A DNA stretch of 64,000 nucleotides from an uncultured Eubacterium sp. (GCF_934561735.1 NZ_CAKTGT010000009.1:1-64000); one strand, 5' to 3'. Positions 24,171 through 33,031 are shown, numbered from the stretch's first letter. Made by a program: numbers and translations. Notes: a model not told the origin generated them from the sequence alone.

Positions 24171-25416
24171 GTTTTTTCCGTTTTCGCAAAAGCAGCTTCA
24201 AACACTTAATTGGTGGTGCAAAGGCAGCAAATACAGCACAAAAAACGGCATTATATGTGACGGTGCCGTAAGGTCGGGCAAAACGCTTTGTATGTCGTTG
24301 TCGTTTGTGTTTTGGGCGTTTTATTCGTTTGGTGAAACATCGTTTGCACTGTGCGGCAAAACAATATCGTCGCTCAGGCGAAATGTTGTAACGCCTATGA
24401 TACCTATGCTCAAATCACTCGGGTTCAATGTAACGGAAAAAATCAGCAAAAATTTGATTGAAATTCAAAGAGGAAGCGTTAAAAACAGATTTTATATTTT
24501 TGGCGGCAGGGACGAAAGCTCAGCCGCTCTCATCCAGGGTATGACCTTGGGCGGTGTCCTTTTTGACGAGGTTGCACTTATGCCTCGCTCGTTTGTTGAA
24601 CAGGCACTTGCAAGGTGTTCGCTTGAAGGTTCAAAATTTTGGTTTAACTGCAACCCGGAGCATCCTTTTCATTGGTTTTACAATGAGTGGATTGAAAAAA
24701 CGGATGAAAAGAATATGCTTTATCTTCACTTTACCATGGATGACAATCCTTCTCTTTCACCTAAAATCAAGAATCGATACCAAAAACTTTACACAGGTGC
24801 GTTTTATGAGCGTTTTATAGAGGGCAAATGGGTTGCCGCAGACGGCTTGGTTTATCCCATGTTTTCTGCCGAAAGGCACATAAAAACGGCAAACTCTTTC
24901 AGTGAATATTACCTAAGCTGTGATTACGGCACGGTCAATCCTTTTTCACTCGGGCTGTGGGGCAAAGGTAATGACGGCTGGTACAGAGTAAACGAATATT
25001 ATCACTCGTCAAGAGATAAAGGCGTTCAACTGACGGACGAGGAATATTACGGTCATCTGAAAGAGCTTGTCGGGGACAAATCAATAACGGCTCTGATAGT
25101 TGACCCGTCAGCCGCTTCGTTTATCGAAACGGTTCGCCGTCACGGTGAATTTACTGTTATCAAGGCGGATAATGATGTTCTTACGGGTATAAACAGAGTT
25201 TGCACGGCACTTAGGCAAAATGAGATATTTATATCTCCGGTTTGCACGGATGCGATAAGAGAGTTTTCGATTTATCGCTGGGATAACGATATAAAGCGTG
25301 ACGCACCTAAAAAAGAAAATGACCATGCAATGGATGACATACGGTACTTTGTCAACACGGTTTTGGATGCAGACAGAGAGGACTGTTCGTTTTCCGTTGC
25401 GGTAGAAAGGAAGTGA
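24163..25416 (+). CDS. Phage terminase large subunit
   Basis: 417 aa packaging motor. ATPase half: Walker A GAVRSGKT (34-41), Walker B GGVLFDEVALM, coupling WFNCNPEHP. Nuclease half: YLSCDYGTVNPFSLGLWGKG, ALIVDPSAASFI and the late NDHAMDDIRYFVN, the usual three acidic clusters. PBSX XtmB-type. ATG 24163 is behind GGGAG; the longer reading from 24124 lies inside the previous gene. Motor residues look intact, so DNA packaging is possible. Confidence 0.95.
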   Translation: MVKFFPFSQKQLQTLNWWCKGSKYSTKNGIICDGAVRSGKTLCMSLSFVFWAFYSFGETSFALCGKTISSLRRNVVTPMIPMLKSLGFNVTEKISKNLIEIQRGSVKNRFYIFGGRDESSAALIQGMTLGGVLFDEVALMPRSFVEQALARCSLEGSKFWFNCNPEHPFHWFYNEWIEKTDEKNMLYLHFTMDDNPSLSPKIKNRYQKLYTGAFYERFIEGKWVAADGLVYPMFSAERHIKTANSFSEYYLSCDYGTVNPFSLGLWGKGNDGWYRVNEYYHSSRDKGVQLTDEEYYGHLKELVGDKSITALIVDPSAASFIETVRRHGEFTVIKADNDVLTGINRVCTALRQNEIFISPVCTDAIREFSIYRWDNDIKRDAPKKENDHAMDDIRYFVNTVLDADREDCSFSVAVERK

Positions 25417-25420
25417 AGTC

Positions 25421-26569
25421 TTGAGTATATTCGGCAAAAACAAGAGTGCCAAATCTTCTGCCGCACTTGAAACCGCTTCGGTGCAAACTGCGGGTAATAA
25501 TTGTCATCCGTTCAGAAATCTCGGAGGATACAGTCCGCTTGTCGAAGCCAACGGCAGAATTTACCGCTCTTTGCGAGAGGGCGTTCCCATTATAGACAGT
25601 GCGATTAACAAAATTGTAAGGCTTATGGGCGGTTTTGAACTTGATTGCGGTGACGACAAAATCAATGAGGATATGAACAAATTTCTTGATTATGTTAATG
25701 TCGGCGGAAATCAGCGAGGTATACAGTCTTTTGTTGATAATTTTATGAATCAACTTTTGACCTACGGCTCTGCAATAGGCGAAATTGTGGCGGATGAGTA
25801 CGGATTTTATGCTTTGTACAACGGCGAACTCGGTTGCGTAAATGTAAAAAGAGCAGATGATGATTTGAGCCTGATTTTTTGCTCGGGTCATATGAACGGT
25901 TCTGTGCCGTTTAAATATCAGGACAGAATTTTGTTTTCGGTTTTAAATCCGGAACCGGGCGAGATTTTAGGTACAAGTTTACTCAGAGGTTTACCGTTTG
26001 TATCGGACATTTTGCTGAAAATTTACAACACTATAGGTACAAATTGGCAACGGCTCGGTAACTTGAGATATGCCGTAACATATAAGCCGCAGGGCGACGG
26101 AATGGACAAGGCGTTTGCAAAAGAGCGTGCCAATCAAATGGCAAGAGCGTGGAAAGACGCTATGAGCAGTACCGATACGATTAAGGATTTTGTTGCCGTC
26201 GGTGATGTTAAGGTCAGCGTTATCGGTGCGGACAATCAAATTTTGGACAGCGAAATTCCCGTTCGCCAAATGCTTGAACAGATAATTGCAAAAACGGGGC
26301 TTATGCCGTATATGTTCGGTCTTTCGTGGTCCACCACGGAGCGTATGAGCCAGCAGCAGGCGGATATTTTGACAACGGAGCTTAAAGCGTATCGCAGAAT
26401 TGTAAGTCCGATTATCAAAAAAATCGGCGAAACTTATCTTTCAACTGTAGGAGTTTACAGAGATGTTGATGTTAAGTGGACCGATATTACCTTGCAGGAT
26501 GAAATTCAGATGGCACAGGCTCGACTTTACAATGCACAGGCAGACAATATTTTAAAGGAGGAAAAGTGA
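25421..26569 (+). CDS. Phage portal protein
   Basis: 382 aa. Portal family features: NGRIYRSLREGVPIIDSAINKIVRLMGGF near the N-terminus, GSAIGEIVADEYG, ILFSVLNPEPGEILGTSLLRGLPF and the C-terminal wing/stem LMPYMFGLSWSTTERMSQQQADILTTELKAYRRIVSP. Forms the ring through which DNA enters the head. Start TTG 25421, behind GGAAGTGA, 4 bases after the terminase stop. A little shorter than PBSX portals. Confidence 0.92.
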   Translation: MSIFGKNKSAKSSAALETASVQTAGNNCHPFRNLGGYSPLVEANGRIYRSLREGVPIIDSAINKIVRLMGGFELDCGDDKINEDMNKFLDYVNVGGNQRGIQSFVDNFMNQLLTYGSAIGEIVADEYGFYALYNGELGCVNVKRADDDLSLIFCSGHMNGSVPFKYQDRILFSVLNPEPGEILGTSLLRGLPFVSDILLKIYNTIGTNWQRLGNLRYAVTYKPQGDGMDKAFAKERANQMARAWKDAMSSTDTIKDFVAVGDVKVSVIGADNQILDSEIPVRQMLEQIIAKTGLMPYMFGLSWSTTERMSQQQADILTTELKAYRRIVSPIIKKIGETYLSTVGVYRDVDVKWTDITLQDEIQMAQARLYNAQADNILKEEK

Positions 26570-27525
26570 TGACAGATGCTTTTATTCAAAAAAGTGCCGC
26601 TACTGAAGATGATATGAAAAAAATCAGCACTTTTACAAGGCGTGAGATGTCGGCGGACGAGGTTTATACATTTAATGTGGACCTTTGCAATAATGATGTT
26701 GACAGAGATTTTGAAAAGTTTTCGGTACAGACACTTAATCGACTTGCCAAGTTGTTTGTCGGCAAAACGGGAATATTTGACCATTCTATGAAGGCAAATG
26801 ACCAAAAGGCGAGAGTTTTTGACGCTTATGTTGAAAAAATTCCGGGCAGAAAAACCGCTGACGGCGAGGACTTTTATACCCTCAAAGCAAAGGCGTATAT
26901 GCTGAATAACGAAGAAAACAAGACGCTTATTGATGAAATTGACGCCGGTATTAAAAAGGAAGTGTCGATATCTTGCAGTGCCGACAAATCTTATTGTTCG
27001 ATTTGCAATACCGACAATCGTCACGGCAGATGTGAGCATATAAAGGGCAAAACCTACGGCGGTAAGCTGTGTTTTAATATTTTGAGTGACGCTACGGATG
27101 CTTACGAGTTTTCTTTCGTTGCAGTGCCGGCACAACGCGAAGCCGGAATTACAAAATCTTTTTTGAACACAAAGGAGAGAAAAATGCAGGATATTATTAA
27201 AACTATTTCTTCGGGCGAAAATGTTACGCTGACTAAGTCCGAAGCGGACAGGCTTTATTCTTATATTGAAAATCTTGAGGGCGAGGCCGCACTCGGTGAG
27301 GAATATAAAAAGAGCCTGTCAAAGGAAGTTGTGGATTTGTTTAAGTCTGCATTTCCGGATATGGATGCAAAACTTTTTTCGTCTGTTACTGCCGTTATGA
27401 CAACAAAGGAATTGCTCGGCTTTCGTGACGGAATGAAAAAAAGCAATGCAAAATCAAAAATTAAGCCACAGCTTGCGACTGAGGCAAACAACAAAACAAA
27501 CGATTTTTCACAATTTAGAATTTAG
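26569..27525 (+). CDS. Phage capsid protease with C-terminal scaffold region
   Basis: 318 aa. Protease part (1-205): DRDFEKFSVQTLNRLAKLFVGKTGIFDHSM (catalytic His in FDHS), EVSISCSADKSYCSICN (catalytic Ser in SISCS) and EFSFVAVPAQREAGI, the layout of S78/HK97-type prohead proteases. Four cysteines (CSADKSYCSICN, CEH) may form a metal site. The rest (about 206-318) is helical and charged, scaffold-like, with its own start at 27184. ATG 26569 shares a base with the portal stop and follows AAAGGAGG. Confidence 0.8.
   Translation: MTDAFIQKSAATEDDMKKISTFTRREMSADEVYTFNVDLCNNDVDRDFEKFSVQTLNRLAKLFVGKTGIFDHSMKANDQKARVFDAYVEKIPGRKTADGEDFYTLKAKAYMLNNEENKTLIDEIDAGIKKEVSISCSADKSYCSICNTDNRHGRCEHIKGKTYGGKLCFNILSDATDAYEFSFVAVPAQREAGITKSFLNTKERKMQDIIKTISSGENVTLTKSEADRLYSYIENLEGEAALGEEYKKSLSKEVVDLFKSAFPDMDAKLFSSVTAVMTTKELLGFRDGMKKSNAKSKIKPQLATEANNKTNDFSQFRI
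27184..27525 (+). CDS. Nested in-frame start: separate scaffold protein
   Basis: Inside the protease gene an AAAGGAGAG sits 5 bases before an in-frame ATG (27184), giving a 113-aa product from MQDIIKTISSGENVTLTKSE to the same stop. Lambda C/Nu3 and other phages make their scaffold from such an internal start. The product (LYSYIENLEGEAALGEEYK...) is helical and charged as expected for scaffolds. It is not a separate reading frame; the internal start is inferred. Confidence 0.6.
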   Translation: MQDIIKTISSGENVTLTKSEADRLYSYIENLEGEAALGEEYKKSLSKEVVDLFKSAFPDMDAKLFSSVTAVMTTKELLGFRDGMKKSNAKSKIKPQLATEANNKTNDFSQFRI

Positions 27526-27536
27526 GAGGAAATAAT

Positions 27537-27890
27537 ATGGTTTCTTATAACGGATTTGACGCAAAGTACATCACAATGCAATGCATTCATACAATACCGG
27601 AAAAAATTTCGGTAGGCGATTTTGTATCGGTAAACAATTACGGAGATGTTATTCTTACAAAGGGCAATGAAACTTTTCTTGGTATTGTAACCGCAATAAA
27701 CGACGGCTATTATACCGTTCAGGTCGGCGGCTATGTAGAAGTTAAGGCTTCGAGTGACGATTTGCCGATGTTTTCAAAACTTGTTATTAATCAAAACAAG
27801 GCGGTTATGCACAGCACAACCGTGGACGCTCCGCCTCGCAGAGTTCTTTGGTCTGACAAGGAAGCAAAAAGAGCAGGCATTATTCTTTAA
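27537..27890 (+). CDS. Capsid decoration/DUF2190-like protein
   Basis: 117 aa, beta-rich: MVSYNGFDAKYITMQC, KISVGDFVSVNNYGDVILTKGNETFLGIVTAINDGYYTVQVGGYVEVKAS. This resembles the DUF2190/head decoration proteins that sit between protease and capsid genes. Strong AGGAGGAAA Shine-Dalgarno. Exact role is inferred from fold pattern and place. Confidence 0.7.
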   Translation: MVSYNGFDAKYITMQCIHTIPEKISVGDFVSVNNYGDVILTKGNETFLGIVTAINDGYYTVQVGGYVEVKASSDDLPMFSKLVINQNKAVMHSTTVDAPPRRVLWSDKEAKRAGIIL

Positions 27891-27967
27891 TAACAAATTG
27901 ATATACATTCTATATGACCGCGTAGGGTGTTAAAAAATAATTTTGCGGTCGGAAAGGTAAGAAAAAT

Positions 27968-28969
27968 ATGACATTTGATACATTAAAACTTGACAAGGGA
28001 CTTTATACATCCAACAAGGGCTTTTCTAAATCCCTTGAAGAAATTGACCCAAGTGAAAATTACAAAGGTACCGAACTTGAAGGCCTTGACGCTTTTGAAA
28101 GACAGCTCAAGCGTTTTGATATTAAGGTAAAGGGACAGAATTCCGACAGTATTTCAAAGTTTTTCCAAACTTCAAATTCTGCTGTGTTGTTCCCTGAATT
28201 TATCAGAAGAAGCGTTGCGGCTGTTGTTGAAACAAACAATGTTGTTGATGACATTGTTGCCACAACAACCGTGATTGATTCAACGGATTATCGCTCTGCT
28301 CAATGCCCGGCGATTGAATCAAAGTACACAGTTGACTCGGCTATTGAAGAGGGTACATTTATTCCGGAAATCGAAATTAAACTTAATGACAAGCTCACAA
28401 AGCTTTACAAATCGGGCAGATGTCTTATTGCCTCATATGAGGCTATCAAGACTCAGCGTATTGACCTTTTTGCCGTTATGCTTAAGCAAATCGGTAATTA
28501 CATCAATGCCTGCCAGCTTAATCAGGCACTTAAGGTTTTGAGTGCCGAGGGCAGTATTGACATTATCGCAACAAATCTCAACAAGGTTACATTTAGCGAT
28601 TTGCTTAATATGTACACTTCGATTAACCCTTATGAATTTAATACAATCGTTGCCGAAACCGAACAGTTTAAGAGCATCGCTTCAATTGCCGAAATGCGTG
28701 ATTCCGAAGCAGGTCTTAATATTCATGCAACCGGTAAAAACCTTACTCCGTTTGGAGCAAAGTTGATTCATTGCAACACAAAGGTTCTTGACGGTGCGGT
28801 TGTCGGCTTTGATAAAAACTTTGCAATTGAAAAGGTTCAGCTCGGTGATATTGTTACCGATTTTGATAAACTCATCGACCGTCAAATTGAAAGAGCCACA
28901 GTTACAAGTACGGTCGGCTTTAACAGAATCGTTGACAATGCCGTTATTTATCTTGAAAAGAAAGAGTAA
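27968..28969 (+). CDS. Major capsid protein (HK97-fold type)
   Basis: 333 aa. Position after protease/scaffold and decoration genes, and sequence pattern (FQTSNSAVLFPEFIRRSVAAVVETNNVVDDIVATTTVIDSTDYRS, then ANHIEKVQL-like GFDKNFAIEKVQLGDIVTDFDKLIDRQIERATVTSTVGFNRI) fit HK97-fold capsids of PBSX-related phages. A hairpin with GACCGC/GCGGTC arms (27916-27950) lies in the 77-base gap before it, possibly setting its high expression. Shine-Dalgarno AAAGG. Confidence 0.85.
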   Translation: MTFDTLKLDKGLYTSNKGFSKSLEEIDPSENYKGTELEGLDAFERQLKRFDIKVKGQNSDSISKFFQTSNSAVLFPEFIRRSVAAVVETNNVVDDIVATTTVIDSTDYRSAQCPAIESKYTVDSAIEEGTFIPEIEIKLNDKLTKLYKSGRCLIASYEAIKTQRIDLFAVMLKQIGNYINACQLNQALKVLSAEGSIDIIATNLNKVTFSDLLNMYTSINPYEFNTIVAETEQFKSIASIAEMRDSEAGLNIHATGKNLTPFGAKLIHCNTKVLDGAVVGFDKNFAIEKVQLGDIVTDFDKLIDRQIERATVTSTVGFNRIVDNAVIYLEKKE

Positions 28970-28972
28970 TTT

Positions 28973-29323
28973 ATGAATGTTGAAAAAATTGTTGATGTTC
29001 TTTGCACAATAGGTAATTTTTCAAAAGAGGAAGCGGAGAAGTATATCTATTTGATAAAAGTCAATTGCTATCCGTTTTCCGACAGAAAATACGGCGAAGA
29101 TGAAGAAAATTTGCTTGAGTACTATGTTGCGGCAAAAACAAATTATCAAATTTCTCTTATGCAGAGTGACGGAGAAATATCTTCATTTACCGCAGGAGAT
29201 GTCAGCGTTTCAACTTCTTCAAACGGCAATGTTCAAAACAATGCAAAAATCCTTTTTGAAAATGCTTTTGCCGATGTTGCACATTTGGCAGAGGACAAAG
29301 GATTTTATTTCAGAGGGGTGTAA
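28973..29323 (+). CDS. Head-tail connector protein, adaptor type
   Basis: 116 aa. N-terminal helices VEKIVDVLCTIGNFSKEEAEKYIYLIKVNC with EENLLEYYVAAKTNYQISL, then a variable tail. Location directly after the capsid gene and helical design fit adaptor proteins (gp6/gp15-like, PBSX XkdG-H neighbourhood). Motif evidence is weak; context strong. Confidence 0.65.
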   Translation: MNVEKIVDVLCTIGNFSKEEAEKYIYLIKVNCYPFSDRKYGEDEENLLEYYVAAKTNYQISLMQSDGEISSFTAGDVSVSTSSNGNVQNNAKILFENAFADVAHLAEDKGFYFRGV

Positions 29324-29325
29324 AT

Positions 29326-29688
29326 ATGCTTGTTAACAATCTTGCAAAAACAACAGCCCGATTAATTGATAAATATGCCAAAAGCTGTACCGTCACAACA
29401 AAAGACGGAAAGGTCATCACCGCAAAGGTGATGACCGAACAGCTTTGGAAAAAGGACAAAGTAAGGTTTGAAACAAATCCCACACAAATCGGCTATAATC
29501 AAAAAAATTATATAAAATGTATTTTTACTCTTGATGTTACATCTTTCGGAAAAGATGACATTATGAATCTTATGGGTAAGAGGTATTTTTTTGTAAAATC
29601 AAGTCCTGTATGTGTGGGAGAAGAAGTTGTTTACTTTTCTGCGGTGCTCAGAGAAGTTATAAAGGGGGATGAGGATGTATTTGGATAA
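29326..29688 (+). CDS. Head-tail connector protein, stopper type
   Basis: 120 aa, beta-rich: ARLIDKYAKSCTVTTKDGKVITAKVMTEQLWKKDKVRFETNPTQIGYN... and IMNLMGKRYFFVKSSPVCVG, the small barrel design of head-closure/stopper proteins (XkdI/XkdH-like). GAGGGG ribosome binding site; 2 bases after the previous stop. Confidence 0.65.
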   Translation: MLVNNLAKTTARLIDKYAKSCTVTTKDGKVITAKVMTEQLWKKDKVRFETNPTQIGYNQKNYIKCIFTLDVTSFGKDDIMNLMGKRYFFVKSSPVCVGEEVVYFSAVLREVIKGDEDVFG

Positions 29689-30073
29689 CGAAACGGATGA
29701 ACTTCTTGATATATTGAAATCGGCAGAAAATCTAAAAGGGATTGAATTTATTAAGGCGTGCCCGTATGCAAAAAAACCGACAAGGCTTTTGAAAAAAGTG
29801 TGCACGCTGGCACCTGCCGAATTGGATTTGGAAAGCATAAGCGTTGACAATGAAGATTTTTACGGAAAATATGCCGTAAATGTTGATTTGTTTGTGCCGT
29901 ATGAATTCGGTTCACCCGTCGCTTTTGATGATATGGAAAACATTGTCAGGTGTGTTATGGATGAGCGTGTTTGTGCAATCAAGCTTTCGTCCGTGAGCAG
30001 ACAAACCGATGCCGAATGCTACAAAATCAGGGCAACATTTACTTTTTCTCTTGCGTATTCAAAGGAGGCTTAG
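29675..30073 (+). CDS. Probable tail terminator protein
   Basis: 132 aa. Pattern LLDILKSAENLKGIEFIKACPYAKKPTRLLKKVCTLAPAELDLESISVD, FYGKYAVNVDLFVPYEFGSPVAFDD, SVSRQTDAECYKIRATFTFSLAYSKEA resembles tail-completion/terminator proteins, with an alpha-beta core. Located between stopper and baseplate genes. In a normal myovirus it caps the tail tube; here no tube gene follows. ATG 29675 follows GGGGG at proper distance. Confidence 0.6.
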   Translation: MYLDNETDELLDILKSAENLKGIEFIKACPYAKKPTRLLKKVCTLAPAELDLESISVDNEDFYGKYAVNVDLFVPYEFGSPVAFDDMENIVRCVMDERVCAIKLSSVSRQTDAECYKIRATFTFSLAYSKEA

Positions 30074-30076
30074 ATT

Positions 30077-30181
30077 ATGGAAAACGAAAATATGTTTGTT
30101 TTTCGTGATGAAGCGGACAGGCTCAGCGATTACATAATGCTTGATTCAAGACGATACGACAATAATGTGAGGGGTGATTGA
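30077..30181 (+). CDS. 34-residue ORF where tail shaft genes are expected
   Basis: ATG 30077 sits 8 bases behind a perfect AAAGGAGG and reads 34 codons (starts MENENMFVFRDEADRLSDYI) to TGA 30181. Acidic, no membrane part. It occupies exactly the place of sheath, tube and tape-measure genes. The good ribosome binding site argues that it is translated. It may be a tiny tail adaptor, or the front of a deleted gene. Confidence 0.55.
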   Translation: MENENMFVFRDEADRLSDYIMLDSRRYDNNVRGD

Positions 30182-30182
30182 T

Positions 30183-30698
30183 GTGCAATGTATGAAAATG
30201 AAATACAAAGGGTTTGAATTCGATGTGAACCCCCAAAGTTTTAAGATTTCAATGAATAAAAATTCCGTAAAATACGACACCGTTTATTCCGAACAAATTT
30301 GCGTTGAGAACGGCAGAAATTGTGTTTCTGTTTCGGGCAAGGGCTGTTTTGTAGGCGAAAATGCGGCAGATAAAGCGTTTGAAATGGTGCGTGTTTATAA
30401 CAAAAAGGGCGGCGACTATTTGTTTTTGCCAAATTCCGTGCCGCTCAAAATGCACTTCATTTCATTAAATATATCGTATTCAAGCGGTAACGACAGGGTG
30501 GATTATTCGTTTGTTTTTACTCAGGAAAGCAATACAAAGAGTGAAACAAAAACGCCTCGTTTTACCTATGCTCTTGAAGAAGAAAATCTTTTTGATGTGG
30601 CAAACCGAACAGGCGTTGAAATAGAATCGCTTGTAAAATGCAATGATATAGGCAATATTTTTGCACTAAAAGAGGGTGACAAAATATGGCTGATTTAA
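30183..30698 (+). CDS. LysM-containing baseplate protein, XkdP-like
   Basis: 171 aa. N-terminal part (KYKGFEFDVNPQSFKISMNKN..., SVSGKGCFVGENAADKAFEMVRVYNKKGGDYLFLPN) resembles the tube-like baseplate protein of PBSX XkdP type. The C-terminal 45 residues (LEEENLFDVANRTGVEIESLVKCNDIGNIFALKEGDKIWLI) form a LysM repeat, thought to bind the tail/cell wall. Shorter than XkdP (about 235 aa). Start GTG 30183 behind GAGGGGTG; GTG 30174 and ATG 30192 are alternatives. Confidence 0.75.
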   Translation: MQCMKMKYKGFEFDVNPQSFKISMNKNSVKYDTVYSEQICVENGRNCVSVSGKGCFVGENAADKAFEMVRVYNKKGGDYLFLPNSVPLKMHFISLNISYSSGNDRVDYSFVFTQESNTKSETKTPRFTYALEEENLFDVANRTGVEIESLVKCNDIGNIFALKEGDKIWLI

Positions 30699-31639
30699 AA
30701 TTTGTGCTTTATGATTTGGAAGAAAACGAGGTCGCCGTCGGCAAACTTTTATCATACGAGTTGTGCAGAGAATCAGACGCTCCGTGTGACGGACTGAGGC
30801 TTAATTTTATAAACGGCAATATTTTACCTGAATTATATAAGGCAAAAGCGTATATCGGCAAAAAGTGCGTGTTTAACGGCTATGTTGATACTCAGCGTGA
30901 AACCGTGCATAAAAATTCGGTTGAATGTTTTTTGTACTGCCGCTCAAGTGCGTGCCTTTTGACCGACAGCGAGGCTAAGCCGTTTGCGTACACTTCGCCG
31001 AGTGCACGGGCTTTGTATGAAATAAATATCGGCAAAAATTTTAAGTATAATTTAGGAGAAGTGTTCAGCGATAAAACTTATCAGGTGAGCAAGGGCACTT
31101 CGCTTTTCGGTGTGCTGAACGGCTTTGTGTACTCCGTTACAGGTGAAAATATAAGAGTTACACCAAATGATGAAATTGTGCTTTTGAAAAGCGATAAGGC
31201 GGTTGAACTTGATAAATCAAAGATTGTTACGCTTAAAAGGATAATCAACAGAGGCGGAGCAATTTCCAAAATTGATTATAAAATAAACAACGCAACAGAT
31301 TACATTTATCATCGCATAAGTAAGGTTATGAATGATAAGAAAATAACCGCTTCAAAAGTAAGTAATATTTCAATCGTTCCCGATTGGCAGAGAGAAACAA
31401 CACTCAAGTCGGCTTTTTTAACGGCAAACTCGGATTACTGCGGATGGAAAATTACAATGTGCGGTTATGTTGATGTTGATTTGACAAACAGGTTAATCGT
31501 CGATATTGACGGCTTTGACAGTTACGGCGATGTTGTTGTAAACGGAGTTACACATATTTTTGATTCAAACGGTGAGCGTACCGTGATTGATGCAAGATGT
31601 GTGCTTGATTTGGAGGAAATGAGTTATGTGGATGAGTAA
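30686..31639 (+). CDS. Baseplate hub protein, XkdQ-like
   Basis: 317 aa. Contains LCRESDAPCDGLRLNFINGN, AKAYIGKKCVFNGYVDTQRE, YQVSKGTSLFGVLNGFVYSVTGENIRVTPNDEIVL and WKITMCGYVDVDLTNRLIV, the pattern of XkdQ/gpD-type hub proteins that form the base of the tube and hold the spike. Overlaps its neighbours by 13 and 14 bases. Confidence 0.78.
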   Translation: MADLKFVLYDLEENEVAVGKLLSYELCRESDAPCDGLRLNFINGNILPELYKAKAYIGKKCVFNGYVDTQRETVHKNSVECFLYCRSSACLLTDSEAKPFAYTSPSARALYEINIGKNFKYNLGEVFSDKTYQVSKGTSLFGVLNGFVYSVTGENIRVTPNDEIVLLKSDKAVELDKSKIVTLKRIINRGGAISKIDYKINNATDYIYHRISKVMNDKKITASKVSNISIVPDWQRETTLKSAFLTANSDYCGWKITMCGYVDVDLTNRLIVDIDGFDSYGDVVVNGVTHIFDSNGERTVIDARCVLDLEEMSYVDE

Positions 31640-31979
31640 AAAAATCACTTTGTCACAAAACGGAGAGATTGCCGAAAAAGGTAAGGTTACATTGTCCGAA
31701 AATCAGATAGAAGCCGGTGCAACGGTTACAAGGCGAAATATAGATTGCTACGCACCGTATGGTTATCAAAGTGTGCCGCCTGTTGATGAAGATGTGCTTA
31801 TGCTTCCGTCAAATGACGGCAGTGTTGTGCTTGGCACATTAAATAAGTGCAACGATATTGAAAGCGGTGAAATAAAAATCATCTCAAAAGGCGGAGCCTA
31901 TATAATTTTGAAAAACAACGGCGATATTGTTCTCAACGGTTTGGTGATTAACGGCGGGGGAGTGATACAAAATGAATGA
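31626..31979 (+). CDS. Phage baseplate spike / gp45-like protein
   Basis: 117 aa. IDCYAPYGYQSVPPVDEDVLMLPSNDGSVVLGTLN is an OB-fold pattern of Gp45/gpV-like spikes, and the C-terminus repeats short beta strands (GEIKIISKGGAYIILKNNGDIVLNGLVING), the triple helix of a spike tip. Much shorter than P2 gpV. ATG 31626 is 9 bases behind GGAGG. Confidence 0.75.
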   Translation: MWMSKKITLSQNGEIAEKGKVTLSENQIEAGATVTRRNIDCYAPYGYQSVPPVDEDVLMLPSNDGSVVLGTLNKCNDIESGEIKIISKGGAYIILKNNGDIVLNGLVINGGGVIQNE

Positions 31980-32238
31980 TTTTGATATTATTGAAGAGAT
32001 TTTGAAAAATGCCGTAAAGTGTTTAACGGTTAAAAGAGGCAGGTTTTATGCCGATAAAAACTTCGGTTCAAAAATCCGAGCAAGTCAAAGCAACGCTGAA
32101 ATTTTGGCTTATGCAAGGCAAAGCGTTGACGAACTTGACGGAGTGTTTATAAAATCTGCCGTAAAAAATAAAAATTCCGTAACCTTTGTTTTAACGGTTA
32201 ACGGAGAGGAAAGGTCGGTGATTGCGGATTTTGATTAG
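31972..32238 (+). CDS. Baseplate wedge protein, gp25/XkdS-like
   Basis: 88 aa. Short: EILKNAVKCLTVKRGRFYADKNFGSKI...AYARQSVDELDGVFIKSAV. The order (spike, gp25-like, J-like) and the Glu/Arg pattern agree with gp25/XkdS (DUF2634-like) wedge proteins, although it is shorter than T4 gp25. Normally it starts sheath assembly, which makes its presence without a sheath gene notable. Confidence 0.7.
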   Translation: MNDFDIIEEILKNAVKCLTVKRGRFYADKNFGSKIRASQSNAEILAYARQSVDELDGVFIKSAVKNKNSVTFVLTVNGEERSVIADFD

Positions 32239-33031
32239 TTACAACGATATTATTGAGAACATCAGAACCGCTTATTTTGAACAGTCGGGTGAAGTCCTTG
32301 ATATGCACGGCGAATCGGGTATAAGAATAAAGGCAATAGCCACCGAGCTTTACAATTTGTATGTTGAGGGCGAATACTTGCTCAGGCAAGCCGGATGGAC
32401 GAGTGCAACGGGAGAATATCTTGACCGGATTGCCGCCGAGTGCGGTGTTGAGAGAAAAACGGCAAGCAAGGCAAACGGCGAAATTACATTTTTGATTGAT
32501 GAGGCGAAAACGGATGACACGGTTATACCGTCGGGAATTATCTGCTCGAAAAAAGGACACAAGTACATTCAGTACAAAACTCTTGAAGAGGGCACCATCA
32601 CTGCGGGCGAAAAATCCGTTACGGTAAAGGCACAGGCTCTTGCCGACGGCGAAGAATACAATGCCGCATACGGTGAGGTTTGTGTTATGGTTAATCCTCC
32701 GAGTTCGATTGCAAGAGCTGAAAACAGAGTTAGTTTTATCGGCGGCTGTGACAATGAGGATGACGAAGCGTTGCGTTTGAGAATAAAAGATGCCCTTCGT
32801 TATCCTGCAAACGGCGTAAATGTTGAATTCTTGAAAGGCAGAATTATGAGTTTTGACGAGGTTGCGGACTGTGACATTATCAGAGAGGGCGACAAGCCGG
32901 TTTGTGTATTGAAAACAAGGGACAAAACTCTTTCTGAGAGTTTGAAAGAGAAAGTAAAAGATGTGCTGTCGCTTTTTACTTTGTTCGGTATTGCTTTTGA
33001 TGTGAGGAATGCGGATGAAAACGGTATTTGA
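32222..33031 (+). CDS. Baseplate J-like protein
   Basis: 269 aa. GEVLDMHGESGIRIKAIATELYNLYVEGEYLLRQAGWTSATGEYLDRIAAECGVERKTASKANGEITFLI is the characteristic start of the Baseplate_J family; the middle has IPSGIICSKKGHKYIQY and VTVKAQALADGEEYNA, then FIGGCDNEDDEALRLRIKDALRYPANG. It forms the wedge of contractile baseplates. Start TTG 32222 is tentative. Overlaps its neighbours. Confidence 0.9.
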   Translation: MRILISYNDIIENIRTAYFEQSGEVLDMHGESGIRIKAIATELYNLYVEGEYLLRQAGWTSATGEYLDRIAAECGVERKTASKANGEITFLIDEAKTDDTVIPSGIICSKKGHKYIQYKTLEEGTITAGEKSVTVKAQALADGEEYNAAYGEVCVMVNPPSSIARAENRVSFIGGCDNEDDEALRLRIKDALRYPANGVNVEFLKGRIMSFDEVADCDIIREGDKPVCVLKTRDKTLSESLKEKVKDVLSLFTLFGIAFDVRNADENGI

